Assembly (NCBI GenBank): GCA_910579955.1
Contig: CAJTWE010000041.1
Location: forward strand, 1 to 11,504
Direction: 5' to 3'
DNA length: 11,504 nucleotides
Source of the DNA: an uncultured Ruminococcus sp.
GTDB taxonomy: Bacteria > Bacillota > Clostridia > Oscillospirales > Ruminococcaceae
Shown: positions 1 through 6,652 of the stretch, in pieces
Layout of the letters: every line of letters begins with the position of its first letter
Numbering within the stretch: position 1 is the stretch's first letter
Made by a program: the position numbers and the translations under genes
Notes under the pieces: generated by a model
Told to the model about the DNA's origin: nothing
The model's database searches: none
The model's input: the letters and a program-made list of their open reading frames with translations, nothing else

Positions 1-162
1 CTTAGCAAGAGCGGAGCGAAGCGACAAATCTTGCGGACTGATATAGTATTCTTTAATTAGAATATCCTGCTTATGGATAAAACAAAAAAACAAATTATCC
101 TGAATTTAGCGAGACTTAAACCATCCGCAAAAATTGGTCGCTATGCTCCCTCTTTTGCTATG
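1..162. repeat. imperfect inverted-repeat element, possibly MITE-like, cut by the window edge
   Basis: The first 40 bases and the reverse complement of 121-162 align by eye at roughly three quarters identity. Both contain a TAGCAA block, an AGCGAC block and a TTGCGGA block. The roughly 80-base interior is AT-rich and has smaller hairpins: ATTCT/AGAAT around position 55, and TATCC/GGATA/TTATCC pairings between about 63 and 106. The left arm alone can also fold through GCAAGA (5-10) and TCTTGC (29-34). No protein is encoded. The layout resembles a small non-autonomous element or a dispersed intergenic repeat, but the left limit is outside the window and no target-site duplication can be tested. 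Confidence 0.4.
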
Positions 163-204
163 TATAAAAATTTCGCATATTATTCTTGCTGCTTACTAAA
201 AGAA

Positions 205-247
205 GGCTTTCTGTTATGTACTTGACATAAACAGAAAGCCCTTTTTT
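205..247 (+). terminator. intrinsic terminator, possibly bidirectional
   Basis: The arms GGCTTTCTGT... (205-219) and ...ACAGAAAGCC (225-240) pair over about 15 bp with one bulged base and a 5-base loop. TTTTTT follows at 242-247. On the + strand it would end a gene lying left of the window. On the - strand the hairpin is followed by a weaker T-rich stretch (complement of 197-203), so it may also stop transcripts of the LtaS/thioesterase unit. A 12-bp perfect inverted repeat (167-178 and 250-261) frames it. Confidence 0.75.
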
Positions 248-307
248 GAATGCGAAATTTTGATTTTATTATTACAGCCACAGCTCGATTTTTAGTAAGG
301 AGCATTT

Positions 308-370
308 CGCCGTCTGCGGACGGCGACCGGCATTTTTTGAAAAAATTGCCGGCTCAAAAAAACTTTTATT
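308..370. repeat. double-hairpin dispersed repeat, left copy
   Basis: Two hairpins stand next to each other. The first is CGCCGTC/GACGGCG with a TGCG loop (308-325). The second is CCGGCA plus six T against six A plus TTGCCGG (327-352), with one bulged base. Bases 320-370 are identical to the reverse complement of 11454-11504, so this is a repeated sequence rather than a one-off terminator. The repeat covers the stop codon of the thioesterase gene (366-368). It has no long T-run after the stem on either strand, so termination is possible but not its obvious role. Confidence 0.75.
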
Positions 371-764
371 TATTTGACTTTTTGTTGCCCACTTTCTGCA
401 TGAATCTATCTATTCCTACCTGTACTCTCTTGTGCGTACAGCTGCCTATCTCCCCGGCTTCATCTCTTGCTGTTATATTATACGTTACCTCCCTGCCGCT
501 TACTTCTATTATCTCCGCCTCAGCATACACTGCCATACCCTCTGGTGTCGCTGCTGTATGACTAAGCTCCAAATAAGTCCCAACAGTAGTCTCTTCATCC
601 TCCAAATAAGGTTCTACTGCCTTACAAGCTGCTTCTTCCATAAGTGCGGAAAGCATCGGTGTTGCATACACCCTCAAAGATCCGCTTCCAACTGTAACCG
701 CAAGCTTACTCTCATCTACATTGGTCTTCGCTGTTCCCTTTGACCCGATCATTATTGGCTTCAT
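366..764 (-). CDS. FlK-like hotdog-fold acyl-CoA thioesterase
   Basis: This is a small cytoplasmic single-domain protein of 132 residues, the usual size for the fluoroacetyl-CoA-thioesterase-like family. Family members hydrolyse short acyl-CoA thioesters, and the physiological substrate is usually unknown. The signature YATPM (33-37), then LMEEAA, then LSHTAATPEG places Thr35, Glu43 and His69 at spacings of 8 and 26. That is the same spacing as the FlK catalytic triad Thr42-Glu50-His76. An SCTHKR stretch near the end matches the family C-terminal motif. ATG at 764 is preferred because AAGGAG lies 9 nt upstream; the ATG at 770 would leave only 3 nt. It lies just after the LtaS-like gene on the same strand and is probably co-transcribed. 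The last codons and the stop lie at or inside a dispersed repeat. Specificity for fluoroacetate is not implied. Confidence 0.85.
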   Translation of the reverse strand: MKPIMIGSKGTAKTNVDESKLAVTVGSGSLRVYATPMLSALMEEAACKAVEPYLEDEETTVGTYLELSHTAATPEGMAVYAEAEIIEVSGREVTYNITARDEAGEIGSCTHKRVQVGIDRFMQKVGNKKSNK

Positions 765-786
765 ATACATTCTCTCCTTAATACTG

Positions 787-2676
787 TTATTGATTCTCTG
801 CCTCTACCTCAGCTGCTGTTTTTTTACCACCAAGAGTATCAAGGGCACTAGGTGCTACTATATCTCCCAGTATATGATCATAGGTAAGTGCGTCAAGCTT
901 TTCATTTTGTGCCTGATTCGGATTATAATTAGTCGAATATACAGGCGTTACAAGCATTTCATCAATCATGGTTTGCGTGAACGCATCTCTCGGTGCATCT
1001 ATCCATTCCATAATTGCATACGGCAGATAAAATACTGATACATTCTCCTCCGGCAGAACACTGTTATCAAGTCCACAGTTGTTCCATAATATATACTTCT
1101 GCTCATACAGTGTATCACAATTTTCACTGGTTATTCCAAGCTGTGCATATATACCGTCATCTCCTCTGAGGGACGGGAAATGATCGCCTATAAACAGTAC
1201 TACCGTTGGCTCGTCAAAGTTTTCCATTCGTGTCAAAAACGCTTTAAGCCCATCGACTGTATGTCTTACCCATGTAAGATAATTATCAAATTCATCGCCC
1301 TCACCCTGAGTATATGGCTGATGATTCTGCATTGTTGTCGTGTGGATGAACATAGGTTCTTCAGATTCATCAAGAAGCTGCTCTATCTGAGAAAGAACTG
1401 TGTTGTCATCAAAATACGTACCGAAATATTCTACCGGTACTGTAAAATCTGTATCAAAGATCATGGTATCATAACCAAAGTTTGCATATATCTTATTTCT
1501 GCCGTAGAAGCTTGCAAGATATGGGTGAATATATGCTGTGTTATATCCCCATGACTTATAATATGCAGGAACTGTAGGCTGTGGTCTATCAAGAAGTACT
1601 CTGTTAGGCATGCTCGGATCATCCAGAGATTTTACCGGCAAACCAAACATAAGCTCAAACTCCGTACGTACAGTATAGCTTGCATATGTAGGCGCAATAG
1701 CTGTTCCGGAATATCCCATATCAGCTGCTCTGTCAAAGTTTCTGTATGTACTGCCTATAACATCTTTAAGTTCGTCAAACGCTCTGAAATCTGCAAAGGA
1801 CTCCGACATTATCACAATAACATTAGGCTTGCCATTTTTAAAGTATTCATCCTTTTCCTCAGGCTCGGAAAGATAGGATTCTATAACGCTATCACCATCT
1901 ACCTCATAATTATCAGGCTCTGATAACCCTCCGACAAAACCTTCTGAACCTGTCTGCATAAAAAATGCAATAAAGCCGTTATTATCGTACTTTTCATTGA
2001 GTATAAACGTATTATTTGCCGGCTTTGTATCAATTCCGAAAACATCATATAAAGGCTGTGAAAATGATGGAAAAATTACCATCAAAACGCAGCAGGATAA
2101 GCAGGCAAGTCCTGATACAAACCGTACAGGGAGTTTTAATTTCTTACTGATCTTAGGATTCAGAATAAACGCCGCTACAATATAACCTATAACCATAAGT
2201 ACTGTTATAACCAGTCTTGTGGTTATTTTTATATAGGCAAAGCCTTTTAGAGAAATAATGTTGCCTGAAAGCATCATATCGGGCAGCATAAGATGATTGC
2301 CATTAGTACCATATTTAAAAAGCTCTGCTATACTAAGCGCCATTACTCCTATTGATTCAATAAGCATGGCAAGCCACCCTCGCCGCAAGATAAGCATAAG
2401 TCCCCAGAATATTGACGCTATAATCAAAATGTCAAAGAGCATAATGCCCGGATGCTCTGCTATAAACAAAACCAACTTGCTTGGGTATTTATTTACTGTC
2501 AGCTCAGACATACAAACTAAAAATACAGGAAAGAGTATCAGCAAAAAACGATTGGTCATTGGAAACCTAAGTGTATGTTTATTCTGCCAGATACATATTT
2601 TCTGCACGCACCTGTGCAGCCACTTCAATTTGTCTATACAGAAGCCTGTGAAGGTGCTTATTGCTTTATTTTTCAT
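787..2676 (-). CDS. LTA synthase family membrane phosphoglycerol transferase (sulfatase fold)
   Basis: This 629-residue polytopic enzyme has an extracellular alkaline-phosphatase/sulfatase-type domain. Five hydrophobic segments lie at about 43-60, 77-97, 103-121, 155-173 and 186-205. The catalytic domain starts near 285 (PNVIVIMSES). Likely metal and nucleophile residues, by alignment to LtaS, are Glu292 in SESF, Thr335 in SYTVRTEF (four residues before Glu, as in LtaS GKTSDAEF), His452 in MQNHQPY, and Asp498-His499 in IGDHFPS. Known family members polymerise glycerol phosphate from phosphatidylglycerol into lipoteichoic acid or modify surface glycans with phosphoglycerol. Which of these applies cannot be read here. 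ATG at 2676 is chosen because GGTGAG precedes it, while the ATG at 2724 has no ribosome binding site and adds a non-family stretch. The C-terminal tail is acidic and Ala-rich. Confidence 0.88.
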   Translation of the reverse strand: MKNKAISTFTGFCIDKLKWLHRCVQKICIWQNKHTLRFPMTNRFLLILFPVFLVCMSELTVNKYPSKLVLFIAEHPGIMLFDILIIASIFWGLMLILRRGWLAMLIESIGVMALSIAELFKYGTNGNHLMLPDMMLSGNIISLKGFAYIKITTRLVITVLMVIGYIVAAFILNPKISKKLKLPVRFVSGLACLSCCVLMVIFPSFSQPLYDVFGIDTKPANNTFILNEKYDNNGFIAFFMQTGSEGFVGGLSEPDNYEVDGDSVIESYLSEPEEKDEYFKNGKPNVIVIMSESFADFRAFDELKDVIGSTYRNFDRAADMGYSGTAIAPTYASYTVRTEFELMFGLPVKSLDDPSMPNRVLLDRPQPTVPAYYKSWGYNTAYIHPYLASFYGRNKIYANFGYDTMIFDTDFTVPVEYFGTYFDDNTVLSQIEQLLDESEEPMFIHTTTMQNHQPYTQGEGDEFDNYLTWVRHTVDGLKAFLTRMENFDEPTVVLFIGDHFPSLRGDDGIYAQLGITSENCDTLYEQKYILWNNCGLDNSVLPEENVSVFYLPYAIMEWIDAPRDAFTQTMIDEMLVTPVYSTNYNPNQAQNEKLDALTYDHILGDIVAPSALDTLGGKKTAAEVEAENQ

Positions 2677-2791
2677 AATCTCACCAATCCTAAATAACGC
2701 TGCATTTTGCAGATAAAGGCACATTTTCGTACGCTATATAAATATAACCTTGCCGAATTTTAATAAATATCACCGGCTAAGTTACCTCTTA

Positions 2792-2820
2792 ATATTACCA
2801 CAAGTGCTTTAAAAGTTCAA
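2792..2820 (-). promoter_or_regulatory. candidate promoter for the LtaS-like gene
   Basis: Read on the - strand, TTGAAC (2820-2815) is followed after 17 nt by TAATAT (2797-2792). Each hexamer matches four of six consensus positions. AT-rich sequence closer to the gene (about 2735-2748) offers alternative -10 boxes without a clear -35, so the assignment is tentative. Confidence 0.3.
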
Positions 2821-2940
2821 TAGATTTCATTTATTTTCAATTGAACGTTTTGTTTTTCGTTTTTTTGCTCATATCCAAATATCTATATGCTGCTTTTTTA
2901 GTGAGTTTGACCTTACTAAAAATGTATTTTTTAAAAATAT

Positions 2941-2984
2941 TACTCAAAACGAGAAATATCTCTTGACATATTATTCAAAACGAG
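2941..2984. repeat. operator-like direct repeats around the promoter
   Basis: TACTCAAAACGAG (2941-2953) and TATTCAAAACGAG (2972-2984) differ at one base and lie 31 bp apart, about three helical turns. The first sits just upstream of the -35 box and the second fills the spacer between -35 and -10. That is a classic arrangement for a binding site that blocks or assists RNA polymerase. The CTC/GAG ends also give each copy weak dyad symmetry. Confidence 0.5.
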
Positions 2985-2991
2985 TTATACT
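2963..2991 (+). promoter_or_regulatory. sigma-A type promoter of the decarboxylase operon
   Basis: A perfect TTGACA (2963-2968), a 17-nt spacer and TATACT (2986-2991) form a near-consensus vegetative promoter. Transcription should begin near 2998, giving a leader of about 70 nt before the first gene. Confidence 0.8.
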
Positions 2992-3069
2992 AATAATAGA
3001 GATTACAATTTTTTACTCAATTTGAAAAAAAGCCACCAAAGCTGAATTAACCGGAAAGGAGCAAAACCT

Positions 3070-3279
3070 ATGGGAATTATGGAAATGCAAACACTTATGG
3101 AAAACTACAGGGTAAGCTGTAACTTACTCACCGAACGAATCGAAGAAATAAACAAACAGCTTAAATTCACAGTAACGGAAAATCAATATAGGGAACTTTC
3201 AAACCGACGCCGCACCCTCAGGGAGGAAAGACTTGATATTCTAAATATAATGAAAGGCTTACAGGAGTACTGCAAATGA
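3070..3279 (+). CDS. small coiled-coil protein of unknown function
   Basis: This is a 69-residue, highly charged protein predicted to be almost entirely helical. Leucine/isoleucine residues recur at heptad-like spacing from about 15 to 65 (LLTERIEEINKQL, then LREERLDILNIM), which suggests a two-helix antiparallel coiled coil broken near residues 33-38. There is no signal peptide, membrane segment or zinc motif. The start is secure: AAAGGAG ends 8 nt before the ATG. Its stop overlaps the next start in an ATGA (3276-3279), so translation is coupled to the sigma-like gene. A partner or anti-factor role for that protein is a guess from position only. I do not recognise a family. Confidence 0.75.
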   Translation: MGIMEMQTLMENYRVSCNLLTERIEEINKQLKFTVTENQYRELSNRRRTLREERLDILNIMKGLQEYCK

Positions 3280-3560
3280 AGATGAAACGAGTTTCACTCT
3301 ATGATTCTATGAAATTTGAACCCTTTGAGGACCACGAAGAGGAAAGATGCTGGCAAAAGCAAGCGGCATCAGCCTTAAAAGTTTTAATAAAATCCCGACT
3401 CACACGTCGACAAAAACAAGTAATTGTGTTATACTATTATAAAGGTATGAAGCAGCGTGACATTGCAAAACAGCTCGGTGTAACAGAATCAGCTGTATCA
3501 CATGCAAAAATAGAAGCGCTTAAAAGAATCAAATTCTATCTGGAAATTCTCAGGAGATGA
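3276..3560 (+). CDS. sigma-70 region 4-like helix-turn-helix protein
   Basis: This 94-residue protein has a C-terminal half that reads as sigma region 4: LTRRQKQVIVLYYYKG (42-57), followed by the helix-turn-helix MKQRDIAKQLGVTESAVSHA (58-77) and a closing helix. In sigma factors this domain recognises the -35 element. Regions 2 and 3 are absent, and the first 40 residues are charged and unlike any sigma domain, so it cannot melt a promoter on its own. It may be an accessory sigma piece, a phage-type activator, or an independent DNA-binding regulator. It is sandwiched in an operon, overlapping the upstream gene by ATGA and abutting the decarboxylase with an AGGAG inside its last codons. Autoregulation through the repeats at 2941-2984 is an attractive guess but untested. 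Confidence 0.8.
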   Translation: MKMKRVSLYDSMKFEPFEDHEEERCWQKQAASALKVLIKSRLTRRQKQVIVLYYYKGMKQRDIAKQLGVTESAVSHAKIEALKRIKFYLEILRR

Positions 3561-3568
3561 TACATATT

Positions 3569-4906
3569 ATGATGGAAACGCCAATTTACGACTTTTTAAC
3601 GAAATATTCAAACAGCGCACCCATAAGAGCACATATGCCGGGACATAAGGGAATATCCCCTATACCGGAGCTTATGAGTGCATATTCTCTTGATATAACG
3701 GAGATCGCAGGCGCAGACAGCCTTTTTGAAGCTGACGGGATAATCAAAAAAAGCGAAGAAAACGCTTCTGCACTTTTTGGCACTCTGGAAACCGTCTACT
3801 CATGCGGGGGTTCTACCTTGTGCATACAGGCAATGCTATATCTTATGAAGCAGGAGAACAGACGTGTTATAGCAGGCAGAACCGTACATAAGGCTTTTCT
3901 AAATGCCTGCATTTTGCTTGGAATAGAAGTAACATGGGTTTATCCCAAAGAAGAACATGGTATACTTTCAGGCAAATTTGATCCGGCAGATTTTGAAAAG
4001 GCGCTTAATGATGCTAAACTTTCACCTTGCTGCGTTTATGTAACTTCTCCGGATTATTTAGGGAACATGGCAGATATTGCGTCACTTTCCGAAATAAGTC
4101 ACCGATATAACGCTCCACTGCTTGTGGATAACGCTCATGGCGCACATCTTGCTTTTTTCCCTGAAAATATTCACCCTATAGCACTTGGCGCTGATCTGTG
4201 CTGTGATTCTGCACATAAAATGCTCCCCTGTCTTACGGGCTGCGCCTATCTGCATACATCAAATAAACAATACAAAGGCAAATTAAAAGGTGCTATGAAT
4301 ATGTTTGGCTCTACAAGTCCATCATATCTTATGCTTTTATCTCTTGACCTATGCAATGTTTTCCTGCAAAATGAAGCAAGAGAAAACATTGCAGGAATTA
4401 TAAAAAACATAGAAGAAATGAAAAAACGCCTGCAAAATAAATATATATTTGCTGGCGGGCATGATCCTTTTCATCTGGTTATCGACACTGCCGCAATGGG
4501 CATATGCGGAACAGCTCTTGCAAAGGAGCTTGAAAAACTCGGCTGCTTTGCAGAATATGCCGGCAAGGAAGCAGTAGTGTTGCTATTATCAGCAGCTGAA
4601 AGGATACAAGAGCTTTTACGGCTTGATAATGCATTACAGCAATGCACCGGACTTATAAAAAGCTCAAATACGGCAAAAAAGCCGCCGTCGTTCACCAGAC
4701 CAGAAGTCATAATGAATATGCGCAAGGCGGCGTTATCTGAAAGTGAGATCATATCTGTAGAAAATGCAATCGGCAGAATATGCGCCGGAGTACATGTCCC
4801 CTGTCCACCGGCAGTTCCTATTGTAATAAGCGGTGAGATAATAGATGAAAGGACGGCAGAGGTTTTGAAGTTCTATAATGTAAACGAGATAGAAGTTGTA
4901 AAATAA
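3569..4906 (+). CDS. Orn/Lys/Arg decarboxylase-family PLP enzyme
   Basis: This 445-residue cytoplasmic enzyme has the fold-type I (aspartate aminotransferase) core of bacterial arginine/lysine/ornithine decarboxylases. It is the short form without the N-terminal receiver-like wing domain. Visible motifs are HMPGHKG (22-28), GGST (80-83) for the cofactor phosphate, DNAHGAH with Asp187 and His190 near the pyridine ring, and SAHKMLP with Lys217 as the likely Schiff-base lysine. The C-terminal domain ends with VPCPPAVPIVISGE. The product would be a polyamine precursor or polyamine, but the substrate cannot be told from sequence. Of the candidate starts 3557, 3569 and 3572, I prefer 3569: AGGAG at 3552-3556 is 12 nt upstream of it but directly abuts 3557, and homologues typically begin near MxTPIYDF. 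It is the last gene of a three-gene operon and ends before a hairpin terminator. Confidence 0.9.
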   Translation: MMETPIYDFLTKYSNSAPIRAHMPGHKGISPIPELMSAYSLDITEIAGADSLFEADGIIKKSEENASALFGTLETVYSCGGSTLCIQAMLYLMKQENRRVIAGRTVHKAFLNACILLGIEVTWVYPKEEHGILSGKFDPADFEKALNDAKLSPCCVYVTSPDYLGNMADIASLSEISHRYNAPLLVDNAHGAHLAFFPENIHPIALGADLCCDSAHKMLPCLTGCAYLHTSNKQYKGKLKGAMNMFGSTSPSYLMLLSLDLCNVFLQNEARENIAGIIKNIEEMKKRLQNKYIFAGGHDPFHLVIDTAAMGICGTALAKELEKLGCFAEYAGKEAVVLLLSAAERIQELLRLDNALQQCTGLIKSSNTAKKPPSFTRPEVIMNMRKAALSESEIISVENAIGRICAGVHVPCPPAVPIVISGEIIDERTAEVLKFYNVNEIEVVK

Positions 4907-4936
4907 AATTAAATTAAATCAAATAACCTGCAAACG

Positions 4937-4985
4937 AAAAAGCAGCAGTTGCACATTTGATATGCACTGCCGCTTTTTGTTTATT
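4937..4985. terminator. bidirectional intrinsic terminator between convergent operons
   Basis: AAAGCAGCAGTTGCA pairs with TGCACTGCCGCTTT around the loop CATTTGATA, with one mismatch and one bulge. The A-rich left flank and T-rich right flank give a T-run on either strand (TTTTTG rightward, TTTTTCG leftward). It lies between the decarboxylase stop (4906) and the stop of the last LRR gene (5010), so it can serve both. Confidence 0.85.
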
Positions 4986-5009
4986 TAATAATAAGCTATA
5001 ATAATATAT

Positions 5010-6647
5010 TTATTCTTCCTCGTCTGTGTGTCCTATCTGATGAAGTCTGGCAGGAGATGCACTGCGGAAATGATTTAATTCCTCTGTAGCATCTGTTTTA
5101 TTTTCTGTTTTTTCTTCACTGTCGCCCTCATCGTCTCCGATAATGCTCTTGTAACCGTCGTCCTCGGTGGTCTCTTCATCTTCCACATGCTTTGCACGTT
5201 CTTCCTTTGCCTGACGAAGAGCTTCCCTTTCTTCCGGTGTCATCATGTTTTTCCTAACTATGATAACAGATATGAAAGCTATTGCTATCAGTGCACCGCC
5301 TGCACAAACCCAGAATACGATCCTTTTCCATGGGAAGTTTCTCGGACTAAAGCCTACGCTTACATCGCAATTCTTAATATATCTTTCAGCAGAATCAAAA
5401 CCTCTCAGCATAAAGCCTTCCACAGCCATAGGAATAGTATTACTGGATTCATCAACTATTTCCGTTACGCCAAATGCGTCCTCGCCTATATCTACTACTC
5501 GCTTAGGCAGGATTACCTCCATAAGCTTTTCATCCGCATAAAACGCATGATCGCCTATAACAAGATCTTCTCCCTCACCATCTGTTTCATTATCAGCACC
5601 AACAAATGTAACACTTTCAAGAGAATCACAATCCGCAAAAGCTGTACTCATAATATTTGTAACGCTTTCAGGAATTCTTGCATAATTTAAAGACGAACAG
5701 AAATCAAAAGCGCCTAAACCAATAGTTGTCAGACTATCAGGGAAAATTACTTCCTGTAGGTTTTCACAACGGAAAAACGAACCATCATATATATCTACCA
5801 CACCATCAGGCACTGTAAATGATTTATCTTCACGTGCCGGCGGATAGAAATAAAGAATCGTTTCGTCCTTGCTGTAAAGAACGCCGTCATTTACCGTATA
5901 GCTTGGATTGTTTTCATCTACTGTAATATTAGTAAGATTTGTGCAGCCCATAAACGGTGCATCTCCAAGACTTTCTAAAGATGCTGAGATGTAAAAATCT
6001 TCAAGGCTCACACAGTGTGCGAAATCATAGCCGCCCAGTGCAGTAATACTTTCAGGTATCTCTACACTTTCAAGGCTGGTACACATATAAAATACCAGAT
6101 TTCCCATATTAGTAAGCGTTTCTGGAAGAACTATTTCTTTAAGAGAGCTGCATTCACGAAACGCCTCATCTCCTATGGAAACTGTTTCACTGCCAAATGT
6201 AACGCTTTCCAAAGATGTACAATACGCAAACATACCTACTGGTATATCCTTTACAGTATTAGGAAGTGTTACACTTTTAAGAGAAGAACATTCTGCAAAG
6301 GCATATGCGCCAATAGAAGTAAGCTCTGCATTTTGAGGCAAAGTCACAGACTGCAAATTTTGACATCCTGCAAAAGCACCCTCTGCAATAGAAGTAATAG
6401 TGTAGCCGTCTATTTTTGGCATTATGTTTACATTAGCCGCTGTAGAACTGCACTGCGTAACCTCTACAAAACGTGAATCATCTATAACATTATATGTAAG
6501 AATACCGTCACTGAATGATGTTACTTCTTTGTCCTCAGGTGTATATGCGCCGTTATCAGCTGCCGCAACTGTAAAAGCAGAAGCTGACGCAAAGCTGAAT
6601 GCAGCAGCAGATACAGCTATAAAACGGCGGAATATGGATTTTTTCAT
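5010..6647 (-). CDS. secreted LRR_5 (BspA-like) surface protein with long acidic cytoplasmic tail
   Basis: This 545-residue protein has a signal peptide (1-30: KKS and RR, a hydrophobic core, then FTVAAA before Asp31) and a short N-terminal cap ending IDGYTITSIAEGAF. An array of Treponema/BspA-type leucine-rich repeats follows (about 85-400, units like AFAECSSLKSVTLPNTV). Inside the array lies the island DGVLYSKDETILYFYPP (254-270). One membrane helix lies at 443-464. The 80-residue tail after it is strongly charged and Glu/Asp-rich, ending in TDEEE. No LPxTG is present, so anchoring is by the helix. Family members act as adhesins or bind host or substrate ligands, but no ligand is inferable here. 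It is the last gene of the glmS-LRR operon, with a 5-nt gap after the previous gene. Its ribosome binding site AAAGGA lies in that gene's last codons, 8 nt before the ATG. Confidence 0.85.
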   Translation of the reverse strand: MKKSIFRRFIAVSAAAFSFASASAFTVAAADNGAYTPEDKEVTSFSDGILTYNVIDDSRFVEVTQCSSTAANVNIMPKIDGYTITSIAEGAFAGCQNLQSVTLPQNAELTSIGAYAFAECSSLKSVTLPNTVKDIPVGMFAYCTSLESVTFGSETVSIGDEAFRECSSLKEIVLPETLTNMGNLVFYMCTSLESVEIPESITALGGYDFAHCVSLEDFYISASLESLGDAPFMGCTNLTNITVDENNPSYTVNDGVLYSKDETILYFYPPAREDKSFTVPDGVVDIYDGSFFRCENLQEVIFPDSLTTIGLGAFDFCSSLNYARIPESVTNIMSTAFADCDSLESVTFVGADNETDGEGEDLVIGDHAFYADEKLMEVILPKRVVDIGEDAFGVTEIVDESSNTIPMAVEGFMLRGFDSAERYIKNCDVSVGFSPRNFPWKRIVFWVCAGGALIAIAFISVIIVRKNMMTPEEREALRQAKEERAKHVEDEETTEDDGYKSIIGDDEGDSEEKTENKTDATEELNHFRSASPARLHQIGHTDEEE

Positions 6648-6652
6648 TATGA

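Larger units (their letters stand above)
1..365. other. non-coding, repeat-rich intergenic region
   Basis: I see no credible gene here. The stretch holds an inverted-repeat element, an intrinsic terminator and a double-hairpin repeat, each listed separately. An open frame starting at 250 on the + strand runs into the thioesterase gene on the opposite strand, has no ribosome binding site, and is judged a shadow. Confidence 0.7.
2725..3069. other. divergent intergenic regulatory region
   Basis: About 345 bases lie between the leftward LtaS-like gene and the rightward decarboxylase operon, with no coding potential. The region holds a strong rightward promoter (2963-2991), direct repeats around it, a possible leftward promoter (2792-2820), and a GTTCAAT/ATTGAAC inverted repeat (2814-2820 and 2840-2846). 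The right arm of that repeat includes the perfect palindrome TTCAATTGAA (2836-2845). The same 10-base palindrome occurs downstream of the glmS promoter. Confidence 0.6.

Noticed and set aside
308..352. CRISPR repeat unit
   Set aside because: The palindromic unit occurs once at each end of the window, not in a regularly spaced array, and no cas genes are present.
1..365. tRNA or other known RNA gene in the left intergenic region
   Set aside because: The hairpins do not form a cloverleaf and no T-loop or anticodon arm is visible; the structures are better explained as repeats and a terminator.
3070..3560. Two-part sigma factor like RsoA/SigO
   Set aside because: The 94-residue protein fits region 4, but the 69-residue partner looks like a plain coiled coil and lacks a recognisable region 2 core-binding or -10 motif.
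5187..5690. Long open frame on the + strand inside the last LRR gene
   Set aside because: It is antisense to a repetitive LRR gene, has no ribosome binding site and gives a Cys/Tyr/Ile-rich sequence without family resemblance.
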